Below, one piece after another: positions 53,790-62,273 of a stretch of 64,000 bases of DNA. The stretch is taken from contig NC_012881.1 of assembly GCF_000023445.1 (NCBI RefSeq), forward strand, positions 3,277,501-3,341,500. Reading direction: 5' to 3'. The stretch comes from Maridesulfovibrio salexigens DSM 2638. GTDB lineage: Bacteria > Desulfobacterota > Desulfovibrionia > Desulfovibrionales > Desulfovibrionaceae. The number at the start of each line of letters is the position of its first letter. The stretch's first letter is position 1. The notes under the pieces are model-generated. The model was given only the letters and a program-made list of their open reading frames with translations, did not search any database and was not told the origin of the DNA. A program made the position numbers and the translations under genes.

Positions 53790-55439
53790 TTAGCGCTTAA
53801 GCTGGATAAGCTCGCCCATCATGGAGTCAGTTGTTGTGATTACCTTGGAGTTCGCCTGGAAACCACGCTGGGTTGTGATCATGCTTACGAACTCAACCGC
53901 AAGGTCCACGTTAGACATTTCAAGAGAGTTTGAGGCGATGGAGCCCTTACCGCTGCTGTTTGGCAGGCCGGTCAAAGCATCTCCTGACTCCCTTGTCTGG
54001 GTGAAGAGGTTACCGCCTTCACGTCTCAGCCCCCAGTCATTATTGAATGAGGCAATGGTCAGTACGTAGAGTTCCTGAATCTGACCGTTTGAATAACGTC
54101 CGGTCAGAACACCGTCCCTGCTGACAGAAGTACTCTGCAGGAAACCTGCGGTGTAACCGTCCTGAGACTGGAACAGAGTGGTGGAGCCGGAGCTGTAACT
54201 GGTAGTAGCAAGTGCGCTCTTCTCGGCATCACCGAAGTTGGGGATATTACTGATGTCAGTAATGTTAGTACCGAGCAGGCTCGCGTTGGAGACAGTTGCC
54301 CCACCCCAGCCTTTAGTTGTTCCGGTTCCGGAGAGATCCTTGTTGTTTAATCCAAAATTCATCTCGATAGTTACCGGGTCATTGCTGGCATCGGTAAAAC
54401 TTGCATTGGACCGCGACAGGAAGTTTGCTGTCAGAACCGGCAGGCCGTCCTGTGAGAATTCAGCCAGAGACCATTCATCAGCATTCCTGAGGTCTGCCGC
54501 TGCGGTACCGCCGTTACTCTTAAGGGTAAAGGCTGATACACCGGTCAGGTCACCGGCTGCGTTGAAAGTCATAGTACCGGTCATGAGCAGTCCTGCTGCA
54601 GAAGTTCCGGCAAAGTTTACACCGTCATCGGAGATACGACCGTCTTCTTCGGGGTCGCAGGTTACGATAAATTCCCAGACCTTCTTACCGCCAGCGTTAC
54701 TGAGGGTAACCTGGTCAAAATAAGTGGTCACGTTATGAGCGGAACCGTTGGCGTCATAAACCTTGATAGTGGACTGGTAGCCGTACAGGGAATCGCCAAG
54801 AGGCGGCTCAGCTGCTCCATCCCATGAATTAAAGAGGGAGAGATAGGGAGCAGTGCTGTCAGTTGAGCGGCTGGCTTCCTGTGAATCAAGGTTGGTGATC
54901 ATATTGATAGTAGTGGTAGCCTTCGGTGCGGACTGGAAGTTCTCCAGCCTGATATCGGTAGGAACACCAACGGTACGTACAGCATTACTGGTACTTACAC
55001 TGGCGCCGGTGGCAACCTGTGAGTTACTTTCATCCTGTACCTGCCAACCCTGCAGCACATAACCGTGCGGGTCGGTAAGATAACCGTCTTTGTCAAAACG
55101 GAAGTTACCGGCGCGGGTGTAGTAGGAAGTCTCTTCATCTTTGGGAGAGACTATGAAAAATCCGTCACCACCGATTGCGAGGTCGGTGGACTCAGAGGTT
55201 GTTTCGAAGGACCCCTGAGCGAAGTCGGCATAAATTGCCCCAACCTGCACGCCTCGACCTACCTGTGCAACACCGGTAGCTGTGGACATGTCCTGACTGA
55301 TGGCGTCTTCAAAGTGCATTTTAGCACTTTTAAAACCGACTGTGTTTACGTTTGCGATGTTGTTACCAAGCACGGACATTTTGTCGCCGTGGGCCTGTAA
55401 ACCTGTGATTCCTGAGAATAATGATGCTGATAAACCCAT
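53790..55439 (-). CDS. flgE: Flagellar hook protein FlgE
   Basis: A 549-residue hook subunit. The axial-family N-terminus is SASLFSGITGLQAHGDKMSV followed by LGNNIANVNTVGFKSA. The C-terminus ends LAVEFVSMITTQRGFQAN and VITTTDSMMGELIQLKR. It is longer than the enterobacterial protein, with the extra length in the surface-exposed middle (about 150-440, Ser/Thr/Asn-rich). It is the last gene of fliK-flgD-flgE, with 73 bases after flgD, and is followed by a strong terminator. Confidence 0.96.
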   Translation of the reverse strand: MGLSASLFSGITGLQAHGDKMSVLGNNIANVNTVGFKSAKMHFEDAISQDMSTATGVAQVGRGVQVGAIYADFAQGSFETTSESTDLAIGGDGFFIVSPKDEETSYYTRAGNFRFDKDGYLTDPHGYVLQGWQVQDESNSQVATGASVSTSNAVRTVGVPTDIRLENFQSAPKATTTINMITNLDSQEASRSTDSTAPYLSLFNSWDGAAEPPLGDSLYGYQSTIKVYDANGSAHNVTTYFDQVTLSNAGGKKVWEFIVTCDPEEDGRISDDGVNFAGTSAAGLLMTGTMTFNAAGDLTGVSAFTLKSNGGTAAADLRNADEWSLAEFSQDGLPVLTANFLSRSNASFTDASNDPVTIEMNFGLNNKDLSGTGTTKGWGGATVSNASLLGTNITDISNIPNFGDAEKSALATTSYSSGSTTLFQSQDGYTAGFLQSTSVSRDGVLTGRYSNGQIQELYVLTIASFNNDWGLRREGGNLFTQTRESGDALTGLPNSSGKGSIASNSLEMSNVDLAVEFVSMITTQRGFQANSKVITTTDSMMGELIQLKR

Positions 55440-55512
55440 AAGAACCTCCTAAAGTCCTGTTGACTCGCGAATGTTTTCCTATCCCTTAAGCCGGGCCATG
55501 CCGTTGGCCTGA

Positions 55513-56241
55513 TTAGCTTGAAGCGGATTCGGATGATTCACTTGATGAATCAGAGACATCCGTCGGACTTACTACTTCTCTGATGTTGAGGAAGTTGATG
55601 TAGCGACCGTCTTTAAGGTGCAGGTATTGCTGCCCGCCCTCGGAAACAACTCCGGAGACTTCACCACTGACTTCCGTCTTAACCATTACCGGACTGCCTT
55701 CAGCGTCTTCCGCTGCCATGGCGATGGTGTAAACACCGTCCGGTACATCCTTGCCTGCCCAGTTCTTTCCATCCCATTCGAACTCGAAGGTCCCTTCAGC
55801 CTTTGAGCCGAGTTGAACAGTGCGGACAAGGTTTTTATTGTTATCGTAAATGTTGATGAACGCGTTTGCCACAGGCTCGCCGAGACCGTAGAAGACCTTA
55901 CTGATCTTTCCGTTATCGCGGCTGATGGAATAACCTTCCGCTTTTACTTCTTTGCCGATGAAGCCTACTGCGGAGACCATCTGGTCCTGAGCGTTGTTAT
56001 CGATCATAGTCTTGATGTTGCTGTTCACCTGAGTGAGCTGTTCAAGACTGGAGAACTGTGCCATCTGCGCCATGTACTCTTTATCTTCCATGGGGTTTGC
56101 AGGATCCTGGTTCTGCATCTGGGTAAGGAGAAGCTTCAGGAAGTCATCCTGTCCCAGCTGATTTTTATGCTTTGGCTGGTTGCTTGCTGCCATGTCGGCT
56201 TCTGCTCTGCCAAGTATGTTACTGAACCCTACGTATCCCAT
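55513..56241 (-). CDS. flgD: Flagellar hook-capping protein FlgD
   Basis: A 242-residue hook assembly scaffold, secreted and shed when the hook is complete. The N-terminal segment [19 protein letters not shown] with [20 protein letters not shown] is diagnostic. The C-terminal part contains the FlgD Ig-like/tudor region ([20 protein letters not shown]). The Ser/Glu-rich tail is low in complexity. An AGAGGTG site precedes the ATG. It lies between fliK and flgE. Confidence 0.95.
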   Translation of the reverse strand: MGYVGFSNILGRAEADMAASNQPKHKNQLGQDDFLKLLLTQMQNQDPANPMEDKEYMAQMAQFSSLEQLTQVNSNIKTMIDNNAQDQMVSAVGFIGKEVKAEGYSISRDNGKISKVFYGLGEPVANAFINIYDNNKNLVRTVQLGSKAEGTFEFEWDGKNWAGKDVPDGVYTIAMAAEDAEGSPVMVKTEVSGEVSGVVSEGGQQYLHLKDGRYINFLNIREVVSPTDVSDSSSESSESASS

Positions 56242-56283
56242 GACTACACCTCTTAATTTTTGCTAAGCGGGGCTAAATTTATG

Positions 56284-58035
56284 TTAAGCCACTATGTAAA
56301 GCCCGCTCTGGGAAATTTGTGCCTTCTGCTGTACAGTTTGCATTTCCCGGGCCAAAGAGGATCCTTCTTGTCTTAAAGTCTGCCAGCGCTTGCGCATTTC
56401 AGACATCATTTCCTGATATTGCGCTGCGTTATGATCTTCAGCATTTTTCCATGAAGAGTCGGTCTGGCTATCTGAAATGCCGGTCTGGACTTCAAGTTTT
56501 TCCACTTTGAGGCCCTGCTCTTCCAATGCCTGCTTTACAACTTCAAGCTGCTCGGCAATAACTTTCGCCGTATCAGGATTTTCCGCTCTGATTGTAGCCT
56601 GAACGTCCTTGTTCTTGACCTGCAACATTACGTTTACTGTGCCAAGGTTATGAGGATTCAGCTGCAATGTAAGCTGCTTGCGACCCTGACCGAGATTCTT
56701 GAATACGCCTTCCTGAACCTGCTCCAGAATGTTGGATCGGGCAGTTTTTTCCCACATGAGATCAGTCTTACCGGCCTGAGCTGACTTGACTGCACTTTGC
56801 AGGGTACCGAATCCGTTGCCGAAGATATTGCCGTTAAGATTTCCTTCGCCCTTCACGAAGGATTCATCAGTAAGCTTGCCGAAGAAATCATTCCAGCTGT
56901 CCTGATCATCAGAATCGGAAAGAAGCTGTTCCAGCCAATGACGGTTGGAATTCTTATCTTCAGTCTGGCCGGCATTCTGTTTCCCGGCATTGGCATCGCC
57001 TTTTAAGTCGGCACCGTTCTTGGAAGGATTGTTGTCTTTCTGAGCAGGATTTTCTCCGTTCTGCCCATTCTGACCATCCTGCTTGACGCTCTCGCTGACT
57101 TCCTTAGCCGCTCCCATGGAGTTACTAATCACATCAGCCGAGGCCATTCTCATAGTGCTGGGAGACTGGTCGGAAGCTTTTTCCATTGCTGAATGCAAAG
57201 ACTCAGCGACAGTCTTAACCAACTTGAGATCCTTTCCATCCTGTTCGGCCTGCTGCTGGGCAAGAGCCGACTTAAGAACAGAAAATCCTTTCTTAAAGTC
57301 AGCGGCGGTAGCACCTTCAGCGGTAAGCAGCTGGGTAATCTTTTTACCGGTATCGCCCTTAAGCTTGAACAAATCGGTTAAGGTCTTGGTTTCATCTTCA
57401 GAAAGCTGAAGCTTTTCGGAGTCAGGCATCGATGCCAGCTTAGCCTGCATTTTCTCAACTACATCACCAAGCTTACCCTGACGGATAGATGCCAAGAGTC
57501 CCTTGGATTCATCCGGGGTAAAACCGAGCTGGGAAAATATGGAATTCAGATTCTGTTCTTGAATAGGGCTAAGCGTAATACCTTTCATGCCTTTCATCAT
57601 GCCTGAAAGCTCAGACACCAACTGGCCGTAGGTAATGCCGTTCTCGCTCATAACCTTCTCTTCAAGGTCGGCGATATCTTTTTTATCAAGACCGTACTCT
57701 TCAAGTTCTTCCTTGATTTCATTCCAGTCTTCGCGGCTTACCTTAAGATCCTGCGGCTGTTCTTCAACAGACTGCATGGCAACTTTTTCCGCAGCCTCAT
57801 CAAGATATTCAGCGGCTGCTTCAGGCTCGGAACGGGAAGTTACATCCTCATAAGCAGATGCAGCTTCATTCACGATATCCTGAACCGGCTGGTACGCTGC
57901 CTGTGCCTCGGACTGGCTGGAATAAAGGAAATTATCGAACATAGATGAGCGAAAAGTATCCTCAGACAGTGATGTTCTGTCCAAAAGATTGCTCAAGCCC
58001 TGATTAGTTTGTTCGTGATGTGGAAGTATTTTCAT
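56284..58035 (-). CDS. fliK: Flagellar hook-length control protein FliK
   Basis: A 583-residue molecular ruler for hook length. The long N-terminal part is low in complexity and rich in Gln, Glu, Asn and Lys, with a helical stretch (about 110-270). The conserved C-terminal domain (about 440-530) shows LTLQLNPHNLGTVNVMLQVK and VIAEQLEVVKQALEEQGLKV, the Flg_hook signature. The raw frame opens at a TTG inside a sigma-54-like promoter; the ATG at 58035 with GAGGAG seven bases upstream is the better start. It is the first gene of the hook operon. Confidence 0.92.
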   Translation of the reverse strand: MKILPHHEQTNQGLSNLLDRTSLSEDTFRSSMFDNFLYSSQSEAQAAYQPVQDIVNEAASAYEDVTSRSEPEAAAEYLDEAAEKVAMQSVEEQPQDLKVSREDWNEIKEELEEYGLDKKDIADLEEKVMSENGITYGQLVSELSGMMKGMKGITLSPIQEQNLNSIFSQLGFTPDESKGLLASIRQGKLGDVVEKMQAKLASMPDSEKLQLSEDETKTLTDLFKLKGDTGKKITQLLTAEGATAADFKKGFSVLKSALAQQQAEQDGKDLKLVKTVAESLHSAMEKASDQSPSTMRMASADVISNSMGAAKEVSESVKQDGQNGQNGENPAQKDNNPSKNGADLKGDANAGKQNAGQTEDKNSNRHWLEQLLSDSDDQDSWNDFFGKLTDESFVKGEGNLNGNIFGNGFGTLQSAVKSAQAGKTDLMWEKTARSNILEQVQEGVFKNLGQGRKQLTLQLNPHNLGTVNVMLQVKNKDVQATIRAENPDTAKVIAEQLEVVKQALEEQGLKVEKLEVQTGISDSQTDSSWKNAEDHNAAQYQEMMSEMRKRWQTLRQEGSSLAREMQTVQQKAQISQSGLYIVA

Positions 58036-58061
58036 ATTCTGACTCCTCGACATTTCTTTAT

Positions 58062-58076
58062 TCACGAGGCGTGCCA
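58062..58076 (-). promoter_or_regulatory. Sigma-54-like promoter of fliK-flgD-flgE
   Basis: The minus strand reads TGGCACGCCTCGTGA: a perfect TGGCACG -24 element, but a -12 element GTGA where GTGC/TTGC is expected. The predicted start leaves a short leader of about 15-20 bases that contains the fliK ribosome-binding site. This geometry supports the site despite the C-to-A change. Confidence 0.6.
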
Positions 58077-58171
58077 AAAATAAAAATACTTTATTTCAGA
58101 TAGTTATAAGAAAAACACTCTTCAATACGAAGGAATATTCTTCCCTTTTAAGGAAAATAATTCAGTGCAGG

Positions 58172-59584
58172 TCAGCTGCTGCTAAGAATCGCGGCAAGCT
58201 GTTCATAGTAAGATAGGACTCTGATCCACGATTCGCGGCTGTAATCATTATTTTGCAGAAAAAGTTGTATGAAACCTGTAAATTGCCGCAAAATTAAAGG
58301 ACATGAATTCCAAAAAGAATCATTCAACGGAGCACTGCGGGCCAACCCGCGGCTGAACTCTTTACCTAAAAGCGGTAGGTGTTTAGACATCTTTCCGGCA
58401 AGCTCCGTTTTTTGAGCAGCAAACTCTGCCCAAGCACGATTTGGACCATCGGTAGACCACAAACCGAAAACCGCTCCGAAATACTGCTGCCAGAACTTAC
58501 CCAATAAGTCCCCGGCCTGTGCCCTGCTACCGCTCAACTGGTTCAAATGATATAAACCATCAGCATTACGCGCAGTTAAAGACATACGTAATCCGGGCAT
58601 ATTGATCTTCTGTAAACTGGCCCGGTCTTCAACAATTATGCGTTTGGCTGCCACGGCGATACGAGAAGGAGTAAAAGGAGTATGGCAATACAATTGATCT
58701 CGGGTACAGGACCAACACCCAAGAGCGCAACTCATAGTGGAACGCAGAACAAAATGATCATTCTGATACGGTCCGGTTTCCCACGGGTTCACATTGCCCA
58801 TAGAAAGATTGAGTACTTTTAATCCCGACCATGCAGCCAGATGCATGGGGCCGGTATCCGGGGTAATAAAAAGCTGCAAAGACTGCCCAACAGCAATCAA
58901 TTCCCCTAGCTTGAGTTTACCGGACATATCAAGGACAGGACCTTTGCACATGCGGGCTACTTCCTGCCCAATTCCCCGCTCCATCGGCCCGCCGAACAAT
59001 ACCGGCCTAAGCCCCTTACCCAGCAGTTCCGTACACAAGTCAGCCCAGAACCGGACCGAAGGCCGCTTGGCCTCCTCGCTTGCTCCCAGAAAAATACCGA
59101 TCCGATTGGACTCCTTATGCAGAGTACGCGGCTGAGGCCATCTGGTACTGGCGAGATGACTTAAAGGGACACAATCCAAAGCATTCAAATCCGCCCAGTG
59201 AAAAAGATTATGGCGATTATTCTCGACTACGCTGGCCCGGTAAAGCTGCCAGTTACCCAGGATATGAGTTACCCCGTCCTTGGATGCCACAGGACCGAGC
59301 TTAGCTTCAGACTGTAACTCTCCGGCAAGGTTTGCAGCCTGACTGCGGATACTCAGGTTAACAATCAACTCATACTTATTCTGACGCAGAACCTGAACAC
59401 CTTCCCAAGGGAAGTAGGTGACTCTCGGACTGATCGGCATAAGAGGACGGAAAAATTTTTCCTCGGCCACCACCCAGATAGGATGGCCGGGATAGGTTCT
59501 TTCCAACCAGAGAAAAAGCGGAAAAGAGAGAATCAAATCCCCCATGCGCTGCATCTGAAGAACAAGTATCGGACGTTTAGACAT
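58172..59584 (-). CDS. Glycosyltransferase family 9 (heptosyltransferase-like)
   Basis: A 470-residue GT-B-fold glycosyltransferase. The N-terminal LQMQRMGDLILSFPLF is the family-9 start, and the donor-site segments GIFLGASEEAKRP and LFITPDTGPMHLAAWSGLKV are conserved. A cysteine cluster (CALGCWSCTRDQLYC) follows, and a roughly 130-residue helical extension at the C-terminus goes beyond usual heptosyltransferases. It could act in lipopolysaccharide core synthesis or, given the adjacent hook operon, flagellin glycosylation. Context alone cannot decide. Confidence 0.85.
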   Translation of the reverse strand: MSKRPILVLQMQRMGDLILSFPLFLWLERTYPGHPIWVVAEEKFFRPLMPISPRVTYFPWEGVQVLRQNKYELIVNLSIRSQAANLAGELQSEAKLGPVASKDGVTHILGNWQLYRASVVENNRHNLFHWADLNALDCVPLSHLASTRWPQPRTLHKESNRIGIFLGASEEAKRPSVRFWADLCTELLGKGLRPVLFGGPMERGIGQEVARMCKGPVLDMSGKLKLGELIAVGQSLQLFITPDTGPMHLAAWSGLKVLNLSMGNVNPWETGPYQNDHFVLRSTMSCALGCWSCTRDQLYCHTPFTPSRIAVAAKRIIVEDRASLQKINMPGLRMSLTARNADGLYHLNQLSGSRAQAGDLLGKFWQQYFGAVFGLWSTDGPNRAWAEFAAQKTELAGKMSKHLPLLGKEFSRGLARSAPLNDSFWNSCPLILRQFTGFIQLFLQNNDYSRESWIRVLSYYEQLAAILSSS

Positions 59585-59635
59585 GGACGCACTTTACAGT
59601 AATATTTTATAAAATTCTATGGGGAGACAAGTAGC

Positions 59636-59674
59636 AAAAACCCCGGTCCTCCATATAAAAGACCGGGGTTATAC
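59636..59674 (-). terminator. Terminator of the transaldolase-like gene
   Basis: A 10-bp stem AACCCCGGTC/GACCGGGGTT is followed on the minus strand by a T-run. It lies about 20 bases past the stop codon. Confidence 0.88.
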
Positions 59675-59693
59675 TCAAACATACAGACCAAAA

Positions 59694-60338
59694 TTACTTG
59701 GTAAGCTTCTCCCAATCGGCATTAAAAGCAGCCAGTCCCTTATCAGTCAGGGGGTGGGCGGCAAGCTGGCTAATTACACTGTACGGAATGGTAGCCACGT
59801 CCGCACCGATCAAAGCTGAATCCAGCACATGCATGGGATGACGAATCGAAGCCACAAGAATCTTGGTGGGGAAATCATAATTATCAAAGATAGTGCGTAT
59901 CTGACGGATAAGTTCCATACCATCATGAGCTATTCCATCCAGACGGCCAACAAAAGGACTAACATAAGTGGCCCCGGCCTTGGCAGCCAGCAAAGCCTGC
60001 AAAGGCGAGAAAACAAGGGTAACATTGGTCTTTACGCCTTTACGATAAAGGCTTTCTGTAGCTACCAGACCTTCGTTGGTCATGGGTACCTTGATAACCA
60101 CATTATCGCCAAATGAAGCAAGATCTTCGGCCTCGCGGATCATTTCCTCGGCACTCTCACCAACAACCTCAAGACTGACCGGACCTTCAACTTCCGCGCA
60201 GATTGCTTCGGCCTGCTTCCGCCAGTCTCCACCCTCACGGGAGAGCAGGGTCGGATTGGTTGTTACGCCATCCATCAAACCTTGCGCCTTAGCCTTCCTT
60301 ATCTCCTCAAGATTCGCAGTATCCAGAAAGAACTCCAT
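59694..60338 (-). CDS. Small transaldolase / fructose-6-phosphate aldolase family protein
   Basis: A 214-residue aldolase of the TalC/FSA group in the pentose phosphate pathway. It starts [20 protein letters not shown]; the Schiff-base lysine is Lys83 in [25 protein letters not shown] carries a Phe where true fructose-6-phosphate aldolases have Tyr, which favours transaldolase activity. The ATG at 60338, with GAGG five bases upstream, is used rather than the longer frame. It is divergent from the trp attenuator and trpB. Confidence 0.9.
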   Translation of the reverse strand: MEFFLDTANLEEIRKAKAQGLMDGVTTNPTLLSREGGDWRKQAEAICAEVEGPVSLEVVGESAEEMIREAEDLASFGDNVVIKVPMTNEGLVATESLYRKGVKTNVTLVFSPLQALLAAKAGATYVSPFVGRLDGIAHDGMELIRQIRTIFDNYDFPTKILVASIRHPMHVLDSALIGADVATIPYSVISQLAAHPLTDKGLAAFNADWEKLTK

Positions 60339-60514
60339 GCACACCTCACAATTAACTTCAATCATTACTAAAACTTACAAACAAAAAACATTTTTTTCAG
60401 GCACGTATTGTCTTCAACATAGCCCATTTCGCACTTTAGAAAAAGAGCTATATTTAAAAATAACCAAGACTTAACCGAGATAAATATAAAATAAGCTTCA
60501 CAAAATACTCTCTG

Positions 60515-60543
60515 TTGACAACTCTTATGATGCGGAGTAAACA
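60515..60543 (+). promoter_or_regulatory. Likely trpB promoter
   Basis: A perfect TTGACA -35 box (60515-60520) followed after 17 bases by TAAACA. The start point would fall very near the leader-peptide ATG at 60554, leaving little room for a ribosome-binding site, so the -10 assignment is tentative. Confidence 0.45.
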
Positions 60544-60553
60544 CTTCTTCATT

Positions 60554-60607
60554 ATGAACGTTTCTTACTCCAACTTTACCCTTTATTTTTGGTGGTGGCG
60601 CAGCTAA
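60554..60607 (+). CDS. trpL: trp leader peptide with three consecutive tryptophan codons
   Basis: A 17-codon frame, MNVSYSNFTLYFWWWRS, ending at TAA 60605-60607. Three adjacent TGG codons are hardly coincidental directly upstream of a tryptophan synthase gene and a terminator. Ribosome stalling at these codons when charged tRNA-Trp is scarce would allow the antiterminator to form. An in-frame ATG at 60530 would add eight residues. Neither start has a strong Shine-Dalgarno sequence. Confidence 0.85.
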   Translation: MNVSYSNFTLYFWWWRS

Positions 60608-60694
60608 TGCGTCGCGGTTGGTTACGTTCAAAAAACAGGTAACAAATATAAATTTCATAGAACCGCGACAGTGAGAACTGATCGCGGTTTTTTT
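60608..60694 (+). promoter_or_regulatory. trp transcription attenuator
   Basis: The terminator is AACCGCGACAGT (60661-60672) paired with ACTG-A-TCGCGGTT (60677-60689) around loop GAGA, then a seven-T run to 60694. The competing antiterminator segment GTCGCGGTT (60611-60619) is a perfect 9-base complement of AACCGCGAC (60661-60669). A short CGCA/TGCG pairing around the leader stop codon could release the terminator when translation completes. The whole is a classical ribosome-mediated attenuator. Confidence 0.88.
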
Positions 60695-60737
60695 ATGCCT
60701 GCACAGCACTGTCGTAGAAAAAATTCAGGAGAGAAAA

Positions 60738-61949
60738 ATGACTGACAACGCAACTATCAATGCAGACGGCTTTTTTGGTGAATACGGCGGACAGTATGTT
60801 CCCGAACAGCTTCTTCCTATCCTGAACGAGCTGGCGGAAACATATGAAAAATTTAGAAAAGATCCTGAATTCATCAGAGAATTTCAGTACTATCTGGCAA
60901 AATACTCCGGCCGCCCCACTCCCCTCTATCTCTGCTCCAACCTCACCGAAGAACTCGGCGGTGCTAAGATCTATCTCAAGCGCGAAGACCTCAACCATCT
61001 CGGCGCCCACAAAGTAAACAACACCATCGGCCAGATCCTGCTGGCAAAACGTATGGGTAAGAAAAAAATCATCGCTGAAACCGGAGCCGGACAGCACGGT
61101 GTAGCTACTGCCGCAACCTGCGCGCTCATGGGTATGAAATGTACCATCGTCATGGGCGAAGTGGACATGGAACGCCAGAAACTGAACGTTTTCCGTATGC
61201 GTATGATGGGTGCGGATGTTGTTGCTGCAAAATCCGGACAGAAGACTCTCAAAGAAGCAGTAGACGAAGCGCTTGCCGCATGGATCGGTGATGCTGAAAA
61301 CACTTTTTACCTGCTCGGTTCCGCGGTTGGACCCCACCCCTACCCGATGATGGTCCGCGACTTCCAGTCCGTGATCAGTAAAGAAGCCAAACAGCAGTGC
61401 CTTGAAGACGAAGGCCGTCTGCCTGATTACTGCATCGCCTGTGTGGGCGGCGGTTCCAACGCCATCGGCATGTTCGCAGAATTCATTGCAGATGAATCCG
61501 TCAAACTCATCGGTGTAGAACCTTCAGGACGCGGCCTTGAGCCGGGAGACCATGCAGCCACCCTTTGTCTTGGTGAACCTGGCGTAATGCACGGCTTCAA
61601 CTCCTACATGCTCAAGGATGAAAAAGGCGAACCTGCTCCGGTCTACTCCATCTCCGCAGGTCTCGACTACCCCAGCGTAGGACCCGAGCATTCCCATCTT
61701 AAGGACCTCGGCCGCGCTGAATACGTCCATGCATCCGACAAGGAAGCCACTGATGCATTCTTCAAGCTCTCCCAGACTGAAGGTATCATCCCCGCACTCG
61801 AGTCCTCTCACGCGCTGGCCTACGCTCTCAAGCTGGCACCGCAGCTCGACAAGGACAAAATCATCATCGTCAACCTTTCCGGTCGCGGTGACAAAGACGT
61901 TGCCCAGATCGAAGACATGATCAGCAATGGCGAACTTACTTTGCCTTAA
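60738..61949 (+). CDS. trpB: Tryptophan synthase beta chain
   Basis: A 403-residue PLP enzyme joining indole and serine into tryptophan. The N-terminal [11 protein letters not shown] marks the TrpB1 type that pairs with TrpA. The PLP lysine is Lys92 in [13 protein letters not shown] and the phosphate-binding loop is [10 protein letters not shown]. The length fits TrpB1. It stands alone: trpA does not follow, and a repeat and terminator come next. Expression is controlled by the leader peptide and attenuator just upstream. Confidence 0.96.
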   Translation: MTDNATINADGFFGEYGGQYVPEQLLPILNELAETYEKFRKDPEFIREFQYYLAKYSGRPTPLYLCSNLTEELGGAKIYLKREDLNHLGAHKVNNTIGQILLAKRMGKKKIIAETGAGQHGVATAATCALMGMKCTIVMGEVDMERQKLNVFRMRMMGADVVAAKSGQKTLKEAVDEALAAWIGDAENTFYLLGSAVGPHPYPMMVRDFQSVISKEAKQQCLEDEGRLPDYCIACVGGGSNAIGMFAEFIADESVKLIGVEPSGRGLEPGDHAATLCLGEPGVMHGFNSYMLKDEKGEPAPVYSISAGLDYPSVGPEHSHLKDLGRAEYVHASDKEATDAFFKLSQTEGIIPALESSHALAYALKLAPQLDKDKIIIVNLSGRGDKDVAQIEDMISNGELTLP

Positions 61950-61954
61950 AATGT

Positions 61955-62050
61955 ATGCCTCCGGCGGCCCTTCGTGGACCAAAGAAACTTTTTGAAAAAA
62001 GTTTTTCTGAACTCTTCAAAAACTTTCATTAGGGCTCCGCCGCTTTGCAT
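61955..62050 (+). repeat. Intergenic hairpin repeat, family R2, copy C
   Basis: It opens with ATGCCTCCGGCGGCCCTTCG and closes with GGGCTCCGCCGCTT. The inner hairpin is AAAGAAACTTTTTGAAAAAAGTTTTTCT-like, slightly diverged from the copy at 10051. It is located right after the trpB stop codon. Confidence 0.82.
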
Positions 62051-62069
62051 TTTAAATTTGCCATAGATA

Positions 62070-62106
62070 AAGGCCGTAATATCTTTTGAGATGTTACGGC
62101 CTTCTT
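62070..62106 (+). terminator. Terminator downstream of trpB
   Basis: Stem AAGGCCGTAA/TTACGGCCTT with an inner ATC/GAT extension, followed by CTTATTTT. It lies 120 bases past trpB, after repeat copy C. Confidence 0.8.
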
Positions 62107-62138
62107 ATTTTAAAATAATTTTAACGTATTACATGCGA

Positions 62139-62270
62139 AGCTTATTAAAAAAATTTTGAATTCTTGCACTAGCCCTTAGGCAAGAAGCTTTGCTTCGAGT
62201 CTTAGGGATAGCGACAGTGGAACAAACCCTTTTGGAAAAGGGTTTAAGACCCCCGGTAGGCTCCCCGAAG
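62139..62270 (-). repeat. Intergenic repeat, long form of family R2, copy E
   Basis: The inverted near-duplicate of the element at 48012. Read on the minus strand it shares CACTGTCG, ATCCCTAAGACTCGAAGC, AAGCTTCT, GCCTAAGGGCTA and TTAATAAGCTTCGC with that copy. Its AAACCCTTTT/AAAAGGGTTT hairpin differs in sequence but keeps pairing. It ends beside the YkgJ-type gene. Confidence 0.82.
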
Positions 62271-62273
62271 GGC

